64,000 nucleotides of DNA from Calendula officinalis (GCA_963853835.1 OY970820.1:31644873-31708872), one strand, 5' to 3'; shown: positions 23,701 through 33,531, counted from the stretch's first letter. Notes: generated by a model not told the origin, from the letters alone. Numbers and translations: made by a program.

Positions 23701-24466
23701 AGATTGTTTTCGAATTAGTGTTTGTACCGTGCTTGAAGAAACTTGTGATGTAGTTTGTTCACCTTTGATGGTCACCGTATTGCCATTAAAAGTGAATGAT
23801 AGTTCAGGCACCGAAAAATCAGCTTGAATAGGGCCCAACGAGCTGAGCCAGGCCATGCCTAACACGATGTCGGCGCCTTCGACGGGAAGGACGAATAATG
23901 GAACGGTAAATGTGGTTTTGTTGATGTCAAGCGGTGCTTGTGGGTAGTAGCCATCGCATTGTAAAAATTGGCCATTGCCAATCATTACTGGAAACGGAGT
24001 GATGTCGGTTTGGTTAGAGCGGAGCAATGGGGTGATACGTGGTTGTATAATGTTGTGGGTGCTGCCACAATCAATAAGAGCGGTTACCGGATGGCCGTGA
24101 ATGTAGGCTGTGATCCGAAGGGCTCGAGGAGATTGAAGGCCATAAAATGCTGCATTGGATAGGGATAGAAAGTGTGGAGGGTTATCGAGATCGAGTTGTT
24201 GGTTGTCAATGTCGGAGGTGTGAAATTGAGTGTGTTCAATGTCATCGAGAGGTATGTTTTGAGGGTCGGGTGGGTCATCATTGTCGGCGATGAGTAAGAA
24301 TTGAGGTGGACTACACTTGTGTCCCGGGTAGAATTTTTCAGGGCACCGGAAACATAAGCCCTCAGCACGACGTTTCTGCAGTGCTTCAGCGGATAAACGG
24401 GTGAATGGCAGCGGCGTATTCTGGGTGTTTGGAGAGCTGGTATTTGGTGACCGGCTTGGTATTTGT
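20668..24466 (-). pseudogene. Gypsy pol: CCHC, protease, RT, RNase H, integrase, chromodomain; one stop
   Basis: A single reading frame read right to left. The zinc finger CFRCPEKFYPGHKC lies at about 24340-24385, and the protease LIDCGSTHN (Cys where Ser or Gly is usual) at about 24065-24095. RT includes the catalytic FFDDIL (about 23036-23053), and RNase H follows. Integrase has an HHCC finger (CNICQTIK) and the catalytic block MDFITHLPP, VSDRDPLF and DGQTEVVNR between 21845 and 21535. The C-terminal chromodomain lies at about 20840-20990 and could guide integration to modified chromatin. The frame is broken once, by TGA at 22660-22662 between RT and RNase H. The last residues are encoded in the 3' LTR. 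Confidence 0.95.
20783..20797 (-). other. Polypurine tract of the gypsy element
   Basis: Read on the minus strand, the LTR is preceded by GATGGGGTAGGCAA. This is a short purine-rich stretch in the right place for plus-strand priming. Confidence 0.7.
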
Positions 24467-25336
24467 TTAGATGTGGCGGGGTTGGGTGGATTGGTGGTGT
24501 GTGAAAAAAGAGTAACGAGGTTTGCTTTGGTTAAGTTTATCTTCTATAAGCTTGGCTAGGCCATAGGCTTGGTGTATGGTTTGTGGTTGGTGAAGGGCCA
24601 TTTCTGATTGGATATCTGATCGAAGCCCAGAAAGAAAACAATTGAGTAGTGACTGAGGTGAAAGACCAACAACTCTATTGCTTGTTCTCTCAAAATCAGT
24701 TTGGTAAGCGGCGACAGTGGTACTTTGTCGCAATTTGAACAAAGTTGCCTGATGGTTTTCATATGTAGATGGGCCAAACCGGAGTTCTAGAGCTCGTGTG
24801 AAATCAGGCCACGTTCCGAGCAGATGATTAGTGGCTAAATGTTTATACCAACTTAATGCATCGCCCGTAAAATAAAAAACAGATAAGGATAGGCGTTGGG
24901 CGGGTGGAATGGTGTAGTAAGAAAAATAATTTTCGGCTTGAAAAATCCAATCGAGAGGGTTGGATCCATCGAACGTAGGGAGGAGGATTTTTGGTGGTCG
25001 GAGGTTGGTGATCGGTGGGGTTCCTGGTGGAGGTGGGGGTGGGGTGCGGTTGCCCGGTGGTGGTGGAGGAGGTGAATTACGGTTGCCCGGTGGTGGTGGG
25101 GGCGGCGGTGTGGTACGAGAGGGACCAGCTTGTGCGATGGTGGTGATTAAGGCTGAGTTTTGTTCATATTGAGTAGCGAGTTGTTTGACGATGAGGTCGA
25201 GCTGAGATTGAGAATTGGTTTGGCTATGGAGGATTTTGTCGGTGTTATTGGTGGAGGCTTGTAGCAGTTGTTGCATGGTGTCGTTTAAGGCGGATAAGGT
25301 TTCTTCAAGGGAAGGAGATTCTTTTCGTGGAGGCAT
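24467..25336 (-). pseudogene. Gypsy gag, frameshifted before its zinc finger
   Basis: The capsid part starts at ATG 25336 (MPPRKESPSLEE), shortly after the primer site. It contains a Pro-rich (P7GNR-type) linker followed by the retrotransposon gag core (DGSNPLDWIFQAENYF, about 24910-24960). Near 24527-24545 the frame slips by one base relative to the CCHC finger and pol, so it ends at 24467 without its nucleocapsid finger. Chromoviruses of this type usually have one continuous gag-pol ORF, so I read the frame change as damage. Programmed frameshifting is possible but less likely. Confidence 0.9.
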
Positions 25337-25347
25337 AGCGAGATCGA

Positions 25348-25361
25348 TGATGAAAGCACCA
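25348..25361 (-). other. Primer-binding site of the gypsy element
   Basis: On the minus strand TGGTGCTTTCATCA begins two bases after the 5' LTR. It does not match the initiator-Met primer used by the copia and LARD elements here. I do not assign the tRNA. Confidence 0.65.
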
Positions 25362-25363
25362 AA

Positions 25364-25777
25364 TGATACGTGATCGAATTTTAGGTGATCAACCTCCCAA
25401 ATTAATTGTAAATACGAAATTAAGGAAACAAACAAGAGTGGAGCAATTTTCTGGATATCTTCATAATGTAAATTACAATGCTTTAAATAGGAATGCATGC
25501 CTAACTTAACTAACTACTCTTCCATAAATCGAGGGATCATGGTGAGTGCTATTATTCATTAATTGCTAAATAAAAGTAACGGTAATATTCTAGGGAGAAC
25601 ATGGGGTGATTTTCCCATGCACTTAGGAAGACCAAGTAAAACACATGTGCTGGTAATCATCTTCAATCAAGGAAACGTGCAGGTAGCTTGGTGGATCTTT
25701 TGGGCCTGGTTGTATTGATTTGGGTTGTCGACTGGGCCAGTCCATGCGCTGCTTGGGCTGGGCTTTGCATCGTATCA
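25364..25777 (-). repeat. 5' LTR of the gypsy element
   Basis: 414 bp, TGATACG to CGTATCA, followed on the + strand by the TSD GATTC. Confidence 0.97.
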
Positions 25778-25928
25778 GATTCAGGTGAAAAAAATGGTGT
25801 GATCAAGTCTTGTATCATGCAATTTAAACTGTCCTGTAGTTTCTTCAGTTTTGCAGTACGTTTTACAATAATAATATTAATAATTATTATTATTGTTATC
25901 ATTATTATAATAACTTTTTATTTTCCAG

Positions 25929-26226
25929 ATATGAAGCTGTGACTGATAGTGATCATAAACCCATGCGTTGCATATTTAACGTGGATCTGGCTCGAGTGGA
26001 TGAGTCAAACGAGAAAATAAAGCGTAATTTGAAAGAACAACGGAATGTTCTGGAAGCAATTTTGAGTACAAACAATATAATTCTTCAGGACAATGATAAA
26101 TCAATCTTAAGGATTACCAATAAATGTGGTGAAGATAAAGCTTTATTTAAAGTGATATGTGAAGGTCAATGTGATATTAAAGATGGAAAACAACACCGTC
26201 CATACCCCTTGAAGATGAGGTTATAA
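25929..26226 (+). pseudogene. 5-phosphatase-like gene, 3' fragment after an intron acceptor
   Basis: A pyrimidine-rich tract ending TTTTCCAG (25921-25928) is followed by an exon-like frame with SDHKPMRCIFNVDLARVD. This is the conserved end of the phosphatase domain in FRA3/5PTase12-14 relatives, followed by STNNIILQDNDKSILRITN from the C-terminal immunoglobulin-like region. The frame stops at 26226, short of the usual C-terminus. Most of the catalytic domain between 20290 and here is absent. The gypsy element has clean TSDs, so its insertion did not cause that loss. Confidence 0.85.
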
Positions 26227-26510
26227 TAATTATTGTGATCTTCATCATCTTGATTTTTTACTAGAGCAAATTGATTCTTATACATATATGATAATTTTTT
26301 GGCTCAGAATATAACTGTTAAATATGTATTTTTTTGGGTTTTGGTGGTTGGGGTGAGGATGTGAATTATTAAGAGTTAATCTTTCAAGTGTTTGTGACTT
26401 GGACTTGTATGACACAACATAATAAGACTGAATATTGTTACAGTTTCCATAAATAAGAAATATCCATGAATATTGTTACAGTTTCCATGTCACATGACAC
26501 AACATAATAA
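26227..26510. other. Intergenic, small direct repeats
   Basis: GAATATTGTTACAGTTTCCAT occurs twice (about 26430 and 26468), and ACACAACATAATAA twice nearby. This is a local micro-duplication with no gene. Confidence 0.6.
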
Positions 26511-26910
26511 AGGGGTGTTTGGGAAAGCTTATTTAAAAAGCTTATGCTTATTAGCTTATAAGTTTATTAGCTTATTTAAACTAATAAGCTTTTGTTAAAA
26601 AAAAGTGTTTGTTAAAAAAAGTGTTTGTTAAAAAAAGTGTTTGGATGAGCTTATTTAACTTATTGTAAAATTACTAAAAAAGATCGAGGTGACCTACGGA
26701 GGACAATCCATGGAGAAGAAATAGGGTTAAAGGTGAGGGTAAAGGGGTAAAAAGGTTTAATAAGCTTAATAATCCCTTGCAAATGGGTTTATCTAAAACA
26801 CCCTTAATAAGCTTAAGCTTAAGCTAAACCAAACACTTACATAAACTTATTTAGGTTAATAAGCTTAAAAGCTAAAAAGCCTTATTAATAAGCCCTCCCA
26901 AACACCCCCT
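26511..26910. mobile_element. MITE with GGGTGTTTGGGA terminal inverted repeats
   Basis: The left end AGGGGTGTTTGGGA and the right end on the other strand AGGGGGTGTTTGGGA frame a 400-bp AT-rich body full of AAGCTTATTAGCTTA-type sub-terminal repeats. The shape and the GTTTGG-rich ends suggest a hAT-like MITE. I could not settle the target-site duplication because the flanks are themselves repetitive. Confidence 0.75.
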
Positions 26911-27549
26911 AAGACTCAACATAATAAGACTCAAGGTTTCTTTTTCAGTGATCCTAATGGTAATGGTAATGCCAAAGGAGCTCTTACTCACAAAGATTAA
27001 ACCAAAGTGCTAGTTTTAAGATATTGTTCTAGACACACTGACTTTATAAACATTAAAATTCAATAAATAACTCATTCTGCACATGAGTTATATCAATTTA
27101 TGAATCATGATACATGATCCATCACAATGAATAAGAATGACGGCAATTTGACTTCTGGCATGAAAACAAAAGAACACAAACCATTGAAGCATCAAGAAAA
27201 CAGCTATGAAATTGATTCTTCATGCCGATTGAATCAATTGAACACTGATTGAAATCTTCACCACCAATATTTTCATTTATGAAACTAGGGCTGTTTTATC
27301 CGAGTAGTTTGTAATTTTGTATTGTTGATTCTAGGCGGATAGCTAATAGTGCAGATTAGGTTAATAGTATCACAAAAAATTCATGATACTATATATTATA
27401 AGATTCAGAAACGCTAAATTCATAACAAAAAGAGGAACAAATGATCTATTAAAAACCCTAAATTTTCAAACCTCAGAAAATTTCCATGTATTTCAAGCAC
27501 ACATTACATACGATCCAATAAACGGAAAAAGATTAACGGATATATTAAA
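26911..27549. other. Intergenic, 3' flank of TRM112
   Basis: AT-rich with no gene-like frame. It presumably contains the 3' UTR and polyadenylation region of the minus-strand TRM112 gene. Confidence 0.5.
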
Positions 27550-27921
27550 TCACACCTCGTCTTCGTGAAGAAGCATATTAGGTATCCCTTTGTTAACAGG
27601 GAACCGGCGACCGGTTTCCGGGCAAACGAGCGCGCCTTCTTCGAGGTGGAGCTCAAGAAGTGCGTGGTGAAATTTCTGCAAAAACTCATCGGAATCGAGC
27701 ACCGATTGGTCGGGAAGTTCGTCAGGGAGCTCTGCGTATCCCATTATCTTCGAAGCGTCGGCTAGGGCTTTCCAATCGATTTTGGAGAACATGTTCTTGA
27801 GGAAATCAGGATTGAAATCCACTTGCTTTTCGATGACCGTTTCAGCTTCGATTCTGAGAGGGAAGCCGTTGATTACTCCTTTGATGTTTGATGAGAGCAT
27901 GTTGTGAGTTAGTAGCCTCAT
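27550..27921 (-). CDS. TRM112: TRM112-like methyltransferase activator subunit
   Basis: An intact 123-codon single-exon gene matching plant TRM112/SMO2 and human TRMT112 in length and sequence. Trm112 is a small obligate partner that stabilises and activates several SAM-dependent methyltransferases: Trm9 and Trm11 for tRNA, Mtq2 for release factor eRF1, and Bud23 for 18S rRNA. It acts in cytosol and nucleus. The N-terminus MRLLTHNMLSSNIKGV is characteristic. The central helical part includes DWKALADASKIMGYAELP, and the C-terminal zinc-ribbon-like strand region has LVCPETGRRFPV and GIPNMLL. As in other animal and plant forms, not all zinc cysteines of yeast are kept. The ATG at 27921 is the natural start and TGA ends it at 27550. 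It is the only intact cellular gene seen in the window. Confidence 0.96.
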   Translation of the reverse strand: MRLLTHNMLSSNIKGVINGFPLRIEAETVIEKQVDFNPDFLKNMFSKIDWKALADASKIMGYAELPDELPDQSVLDSDEFLQKFHHALLELHLEEGALVCPETGRRFPVNKGIPNMLLHEDEV

Positions 27922-28203
27922 CTTGTCGTTTCTGTCGCCGGTGATGTTGTGTTGTGGGGCGGCGGCAGTGAGGGAGAAAGATTGAGGATATATTGTTTAA
28001 GGGTTTAAAGAGAGGTCGGAATACTTCAGGACTATTAAAGAAAAGGAGAATGATAATGAGGTTGTCGTTAAGAAGGTAAAATAATAAAAGATAACCCCCT
28101 AAATTTTAGAAATATTACTTTTTTAATTAATGTACAAGTTTTTTATATATGTTAGTGACAGTCCTAAAAGCTGTCATTAACAAAACCCTAAAGAAAAATA
28201 ATA
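27922..28203 (-). promoter_or_regulatory. Upstream region and probable 5' UTR of TRM112
   Basis: The GC-richer 60-70 bp next to the start (27922-27985) fit a 5' UTR. Beyond that the DNA is AT-rich up to a MITE. I see no certain TATA box. Confidence 0.45.
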
Positions 28204-28509
28204 CTTCCTCCGTTTCAAAATAAGTTATACAAATTAAAGTTCATATTTTTTTTAGGTAAAATATAATAAAGAACGTTAATTAGATTAAATTTTATAGTTA
28301 GTGTAGGATGTGTTTCACATATATTGATTAAAGTGAATTTAATGATGTTTAAAAGTAAATGTAAAGGTAGATATGTTTTTTCACTTTATTAAATGAGATA
28401 TTTAGTGAATATAAATCCTACTACTTTTTACCAAATATGATAAGTTTTAAAGTGTATCATTTATTTTGAAAAACGGAAAAATGTATTACATACTTTGAAA
28501 CGGATGAAG
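28204..28509. mobile_element. Stowaway-like MITE
   Basis: Inverted ends CTTCCTCCGTTTCAAAATA and CTTCATCCGTTTCAAAGTA, flanked by TA on both sides, about 306 bp and non-coding. Confidence 0.85.
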
Positions 28510-28704
28510 TATTTGGTCGTGACTATTTTGAGAGAGGTTAGGCATCTCTCAACGCAATCTTAAGAGTTAGCACAATTTAACGTTTATTATATTATGTGGT
28601 CGATTGTAAACCTTTTGGAACTTTGAGGGACTAATCAATACGTATATTTTAGGTCAAACGAAGGATATAAATTTAGATTAACAGATATGGATAAATTTAC
28701 AAAA

Positions 28705-28800
28705 CCGAGCTTAGGTCAGTTGGTAGAGCTGAGGACTGTATTTTATAACACCTCACGGTTGGGTTTCCTTAGGTCGCTGGTTCGAATCTGGTAGTCCTAT
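28705..28800 (+). pseudogene. Degenerate intron-containing tRNA-Tyr (GUA)
   Basis: It matches plant tRNA-Tyr in order: A-box-like AGTTGGTAGAGC, anticodon arm GGACTGTA (anticodon GTA), an intron of about 20-25 nt at the usual place after position 37, and the 3' half CCTTAGGTCGCTGG with an intact B box GGTTCGAATC. The acceptor ends CCGAGCT and AGTCCTA pair at only about three of seven positions, and the D stem has a mismatch. It is probably a dead copy, although the promoter boxes and a T-run downstream (28800-28806) remain. Confidence 0.8.
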
Positions 28801-28806
28801 TTTTTG

Positions 28807-29166
28807 CTCTATAGTATTTTTTAACTTCTTTTGTTTTTCTTTCTTTTTTTTTTTTCAAAAATCGTGACATAACAATTATTATATTTTTTTGTTAATATAA
28901 ATAGAGTTAGGGTCAAAGGTTTAGTTTACTAATGTGATGACTAATGACTTTTCAATAACATGCTTGAGCTTTTATAATTGAATTTATTGATTTATAGTAT
29001 TGAATTTTAAAAATAGTTAACACTTGGATTGAAAATGAAATTCGAATCATGCTGGTGATGTTCATCCTAGCTTCCTACAGTTAACTTTCTAGAATTTTGA
29101 TTAGGGGCTTCATTTTGATCAAGAGTTTTTCTGTCTGATTGAATGATTTTGAAAATCCACAAGTGA
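28807..29166. other. AT-rich intergenic DNA
   Basis: Nothing recognisable between the tRNA relic and the tandem duplication. Confidence 0.5.
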
Positions 29167-29304
29167 CACGATACTCTTGTCCTGATTTTGATATGTGGAT
29201 TGTTATAAGAAATTCAACGTGTATACAGGGATAACCACGATACTCTTGTCCTGATTTTGATATGTGGATTGTTATAACAAATTCAACGTGTATACAGGGA
29301 TAAC
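29167..29304. repeat. 69-bp tandem duplication
   Basis: Two head-to-tail 69-bp units (29167-29235 and 29236-29304), each beginning CACGATACTCTTGTCCTG and ending ACAGGGATAAC. They differ at one base. This is a recent local duplication with no gene. Confidence 0.97.
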
Positions 29305-29831
29305 TGAAAGCTCATATAAATTTGTGTATTTCTTTATAATACCTACAAGAATTTACAACTACTATTGAAAAATAAGGAAATAATTAACTATACTACATTT
29401 ACATAGTGATGAATAGTTACTTCTCCGTTTGATTGTTGACAGCTCCTTCTTTAGAAGAATCGTTTGTATCTGCTTCAACCACTCATGCTTCAATTGCCAC
29501 CAACTTACTATATAGTAAATCCTTTGTGGTGACCACCTCATGCTTCAAATTTATATTAAATTTATAGGTAGCCGCCTCTCTTGACCGGCCAGGACAATTT
29601 CTTTGTCAAGTAATGCAAATCTACACAACAAACTTTTACTTTATTTTGTTTAGTTTTTAGTTTTAAAAAAAAACTTACATGAATTTTTTATAATAGCATA
29701 ATTGCATTAAGCCTGATATAGTTTTATATTTACAAAAATCACTTGACCAAAAGATTAATGGAAAAAAATTTACATCTTTTAAAACTTATAAGTTATCTTT
29801 ATATCTTTTCAAAACTCATAAATTATATCTA
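29305..29831. other. AT-rich intergenic DNA
   Basis: No gene or element boundary seen. Confidence 0.5.
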
Positions 29832-30143
29832 CTTCCTCCGATTCAAAATAAGTGATACACTTGGGGTTTCACGGTTTTTGAGGCAAAAGATTATAATGAT
29901 GGTTAAATTAGATTAATTTGATGGTTAGTGGGGAATGGGTCCCACACCTTTTGAATAAAGTAAGTTAATGATGTTTAAAAGTAAAAAGTAAGGGTAAAGG
30001 GGTCATTTTACTTTGTTAAAGTAGATAGTTAGTGGGTGTGGGTCCCATTTTTTTTGCCAAATAAGGAAACTTTTTAAAGTGTATCACTTATTTTGAATCA
30101 CCCCAAAAAGAAAAGGGTATCACTTATTTTGAATCGGAGGAAG
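29832..30143. mobile_element. Stowaway-like MITE
   Basis: Perfectly mirrored ends of more than 25 bp (beginning CTTCCTCCGATTCAAAATAA) flank about 312 bp with TA on both sides. The near-perfect inverted repeat suggests a younger copy than the other two Stowaway-like MITEs here. Confidence 0.92.
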
Positions 30144-30312
30144 TATATCATTTTAAATACGATGATTGACAAAAAGTGAAACTAAATGATACAAGTTAAA
30201 TAATAATAAATAATAAAAATAATTTTGATACGATAAATAGAATAACACATTTCACATATATAACTTTACATTCTACAACTGAAATATTTAAACAATCTTT
30301 TAGGTGTCGTAA

Positions 30313-31015
30313 GAGGATACGGTGTAGTGGCGAAGGGTGGTGGGCGCCGGACGCCACGTCGGCGCGCCGGACGCGCCACCACACCGGTCGTTACGTGAGC
30401 GGTGGTGTGCGTGGGATGCTCGGCGGATTCGACGGACCAATGGGAGCGCGACACGTGTCCCTAGCCGTTGCAACGGCTAGTTTTCCAGAATATTTAATTT
30501 TTTTATTTTTTTTTTTTTTAAATAAAACCTATTATAAATAACCCATTTACCATTACATTTTTTCACACCATCTCTTACACTTTCACTCTCTAAAACTCTC
30601 TACAATTTCTTACCATTTCACTCTCAAAAACACTCCAAAATGTCTCAACCACCGTACCCCGATTGGATGAGCGGTATTTTCGGAATGGGAGGTTCCGGCT
30701 CATCGCCGTCCAATCCTTCAACCCCTTCGTCCCAACAATCGGTATTTTTTTTATTTTTTTCGGTATTTTTTTTAAATTTCGGTAATTTTTTTTTATTTTT
30801 TAGGTATTTTTATTTTGTATTTTGTAATATTTATTTTAATGAAGTATTATGTTTTTAAAAAAAGAAAAAAGAAAAAAAGGGTGGTGGGGCCCAAATGGCT
30901 TAAGTGATGGTAGAGGGGGTATTTGGGGGTTTTGAATGTGAAATGTGAAATGGTGATGTGGCGCATAGGTGGCGCAGAGGTGGCGAAGTGGCTTAAGCCA
31001 CCACACCTATCACTC
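30313..31015 (+). mobile_element. Non-autonomous PIF/Harbinger element (TSD TAA)
   Basis: The 703-bp element has imperfect inverted ends (GAGGATACGGTGTAGTGGC and GAGTGATAGGTGTGGTGGC) flanked by TAA at 30310-30312 and 31016-31018, the hallmark of PIF/Harbinger. Inside are a TATA-like TATTATAAATAA (about 30530), a leader, and ATG 30640 opening a short frame (MSQPPYPDWMSG). That resembles the Pro/Ser-rich start of the Myb/NAM-like accessory ORF of these elements. The rest of that ORF and the transposase are gone. Confidence 0.85.
30640..30750 (+). pseudogene. Truncated ORF1-like start inside the Harbinger derivative
   Basis: About 35 codons of plausible composition (MSQPPYPDWMSGIFGMGG, then Ser/Pro-rich) followed by T-rich nonsense. 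I infer the N-terminus of the element's accessory DNA-binding protein, cut off by internal deletion. It is too short for a firm family call. Confidence 0.45.
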
Positions 31016-31020
31016 TAAGA

Positions 31021-31056
31021 AATTCCCCGCGGCATCGCGCGGGGTACTTTTACTAG
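31021..31056 (+). mobile_element. Helitron 3' terminus
   Basis: A GC-rich hairpin (CCCCGCG, loop, CGCGGGG at 31025-31044) lies 8 nt before CTAG at 31053-31056, which is followed by T. Hairpin plus CTRR plus a host T is the Helitron 3' signature, and the hairpin style is common in plant Helitrons. The 5' TC end was not found, so the element's extent is unknown. The Harbinger derivative directly to the left is probably inside it. Confidence 0.75.
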
Positions 31057-31471
31057 TTCAATACATTAAATGACATCAACTGCACAATATATGAAACTAG
31101 AATTATAATCCTAGATTTCGGGCTCATGATTTCGGCTAATAATAACTACATAATTTTTGTTGAATAAAAAAACTTAAAGTTTTTTGGCACTCATTGTTGC
31201 AGATTCGTGATTGGTTGGACTTGTCTCTCAACCATTCAGTACCATCTTCATTATTGATTCTTGATTTCTTTCCAATATTGCAATTTTTAGGAGGAAGAAA
31301 ATAAAGAATATTTTTGAGACAAAAGGACGTTGCTTTAGAGAAAACGGTTAAGTGTCGGAAAAATCAAATAAACAAGAGCAGCTTTCTGAGCTTAATCGTG
31401 CTTTGGCTGTTTTAGCATCAGCATCTGTACGGACAGTTGTATAAATATTTGTATGAAAAATAGTATGTTAT
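31057..31471. other. Intergenic DNA left of element C
   Basis: AT-rich. A 30-codon open stretch at about 31350-31443 has a protein-like reading, but nothing identifiable surrounds it. Confidence 0.4.
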
Positions 31472-31476
31472 ATACT

Positions 31477-31978
31477 TGTATCAGATTAACCCAGAAGAAT
31501 TAATTAATCTTAGATCTATAAACTATAAGAAGTTGTAGCGGATCAACACTTTAGTTTAATTGATTAAGAACAATGAATACTGTTAATGAATACGAATGTA
31601 AATAAGAACACAGTAATTCACAAAAAGCTTCAATATATATTAATGTTATCGATCAATACACACGTATGTTTACAATTCATAGGGAACTATATATAATAGT
31701 CATTGAAGTCTAAAATATTAACCTAGTTATTCTAGGATTCGATTACAATTGATTTACACAAAGATATGCATTCTATAACTAACTATGCTAAAATCTCGTA
31801 TACGATCAGCACAAAAAATAAACATCAGTAGCATTTGCTGTCATCAGTAGTAAATTGAGATCAATAGCATCAGTAGTAATTGCAGTTCTGCCCCATCAGT
31901 ACTATTCTTCTGTAATCTTGAATCAGTACTAACTGCAGCATCTGTAGTAGAATGAAATATCTAATTTACATCCCAACA
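31477..31978 (-). repeat. 3' LTR of element C
   Basis: About 502 bp. On the minus strand it starts TGTTGGGATGTAAATT next to the polypurine tract and ends TGATACA. It aligns with the element A LTR (shared TCTGTGATTAA-like, GATCGAT and TATATATAGTTCC parts) but is clearly diverged. It carries several ATCAGTAGTA copies at 31822-31945. The base-precise left end is inferred from the element A comparison. Confidence 0.85.
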
Positions 31979-31990
31979 ATCTCCCCCTAA
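31979..31990 (-). other. Polypurine tract of element C
   Basis: Minus-strand TAGGGGGAGAT directly before the LTR, as in elements A and B. Confidence 0.85.
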
Positions 31991-32020
31991 ACTTATTAAT
32001 TCTCTTTGAATTAATCAAGT

Positions 32021-33526
32021 TTATTTTTGCTCTTCATTCTTCTTAGCTTGTTCTACTAATAGTTTAGCTCTTCTTTGTATGCCTTCAATTGTTCTTTGAT
32101 TTTGCAGTTTTCTCTGAGCAATAATATACTTGCTGTTTCTTTTGATAAAATAGTTAAGCTTTTCTTGAAACATAACAGCATCGTGGGGTTTTATCATTGA
32201 GTTTGTGTATAACTGATACATTGTTTCTTCAGAATGTGCATATTCCTTTTCATACAAATATAATTCACAGTTTTTGCTTGATCTTTCAAAGAAATACATG
32301 TTCACTGTGGGAAGCACATTCCAAGCATGTACATTTTCTTTGTTTGAAAAAATTTCAGGATATTGATCTGGATAAAATGCAGCATCTATCATTTTGGTTA
32401 AGTATCCAGCCCCTGAATTCTTCCATGACTTCTTGGTCATTCTTGGTTTGCCTATGATCAAGATTTTAATGATATCAGCTCTACTACAAGACATAACTAA
32501 TGGTTTCCAACCAGTAAATCTTTGTACTGCTTTGTCTTGTCTTATGATCTCAATAGCATCACCAACCATCCTCCAATTTATGATTGGATTATCTTCAATA
32601 GGAGCAACAGGAGCATCAAAGACTTGTATTTCCTGTTTTCTTTTCTTTCTTTGTTCAGTTTCACGTTCATCTCCTTTCCTTTTCTTAAGAGGCATTGAAG
32701 GTTCTCCAGTTGTTGGTATTCTAGTGAGGATTGTCATGGGATCTATTTTAACTAATACCTTTTCTTTTTCAGATTCAACTTCTAATTCAACTAATTCTTT
32801 CTTTTTGGCAGTACAATATTTATCTACTATTGTAATCATCTTCATTCTACCAAAAGATTTAGCACTATGACCCTTTGACTTCAAAAAGTCAATCATATTC
32901 TTTTTCTGTTCAAATATATCATCTGGTAGATCACCTTTTACTCTTTTACATTCAGCTACAAGGTCTTCAAGACAATTTAAGTGTTCTTCTTCTATCTTTC
33001 TATGTCTTTCAAATTCTGTCTTTTGACCTTCTAACAGGACTCCTTCTATCTGTGGAATTTGTACTTCAGCTTCTTGAGTTTCAGGGTTGTTTAACTTTTC
33101 ATTCTCAGCATTTTTCTTGTCTTCAAGAGCTTGAGTTTTAGCAACTTTTCTCAAGTACCTTATCCTGTTCACCTTCCATTTATCTTGTTTAACAGGTCTG
33201 ACATGGTTCATTTTGTTTACCATGTAGTGACCTAGTGCTCTGTTTGGATAATCATCATCAAAATTCTCTTTTCCTTTTCCAACACATGCTGCTAGTGGAG
33301 GTGGAGTATACTTATTATCAAGAACAGGTGTGATTATGATTGATGGAGAGAATAGATGAATTTTATCTTCTGGAAGTATTTTTGGATATGGGGGAAGTTC
33401 ACATTCATCAGCTTCATACCAATTCACATTGTCATCAATGTCAGGTATGACAAGTGATTGTTCTGGTGTTTTGGGTTTTGTAATAGTTAGAATCTGTTCT
33501 CTTTCAAGAACCTCTGGAATTTCTTC
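32021..33526 (-). pseudogene. Env-like ORF of element C, C-terminal part
   Basis: Open for about 500 codons up to the insertion point of element B at 33527-33531, then continued at 56955 on the far side. It shares WKPLVMS, IGKPRMTKKSW and LPTVNMYFFERSSKNC with element A and ends in a Lys/Glu/Gln-rich tail. The central part (about 32790-33180) is charged and helical-looking. Its role is unknown. Confidence 0.8.
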
Positions 33527-33531
33527 ATCTT

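Larger units (their letters stand above)
20369..25777 (-). mobile_element. Ty3/gypsy chromovirus (Reina-like), very young
   Basis: A complete 5409-bp element with TSD GATTC at 20364-20368 and 25778-25782. Its 414-bp LTRs differ at only two positions by eye and end in the perfect inverted pair TGATACG/CGTATCA. The order is gag, CCHC finger, protease, RT, RNase H, integrase, chromodomain, which is Ty3/gypsy with a chromodomain. The short LTRs and overall size fit the Reina clade. It sits inside the broken 5-phosphatase gene. One gag frameshift and one in-frame stop in pol make this copy non-autonomous despite its youth. Confidence 0.97.

Noticed and set aside
24960..25172. Gly-rich + strand reading frame
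   Set aside because: It is the antisense of the proline-rich linker of the gypsy gag.
25663..25902. Apparent fusion ORF ending in RPKRSTKLPARFLD
   Set aside because: It is the LTR-encoded pol tail read from the 5' LTR into flanking intron DNA. It is an artefact of the LTR copy.
28705..28800. Functional tRNA-Tyr gene
   Set aside because: The acceptor and D stems have too many mismatches, so I call it a pseudogene.
29167..29304. Possible CRISPR-like or satellite array
   Set aside because: Only two adjacent units without spacers: a simple tandem duplication in a eukaryotic genome.
31350..31443. 30-codon open stretch ending in LNRALAVLASASVRT
   Set aside because: The reading is protein-like, but it is short, bounded by stops and without supporting exons nearby. 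It may be a relic, but I cannot identify it.
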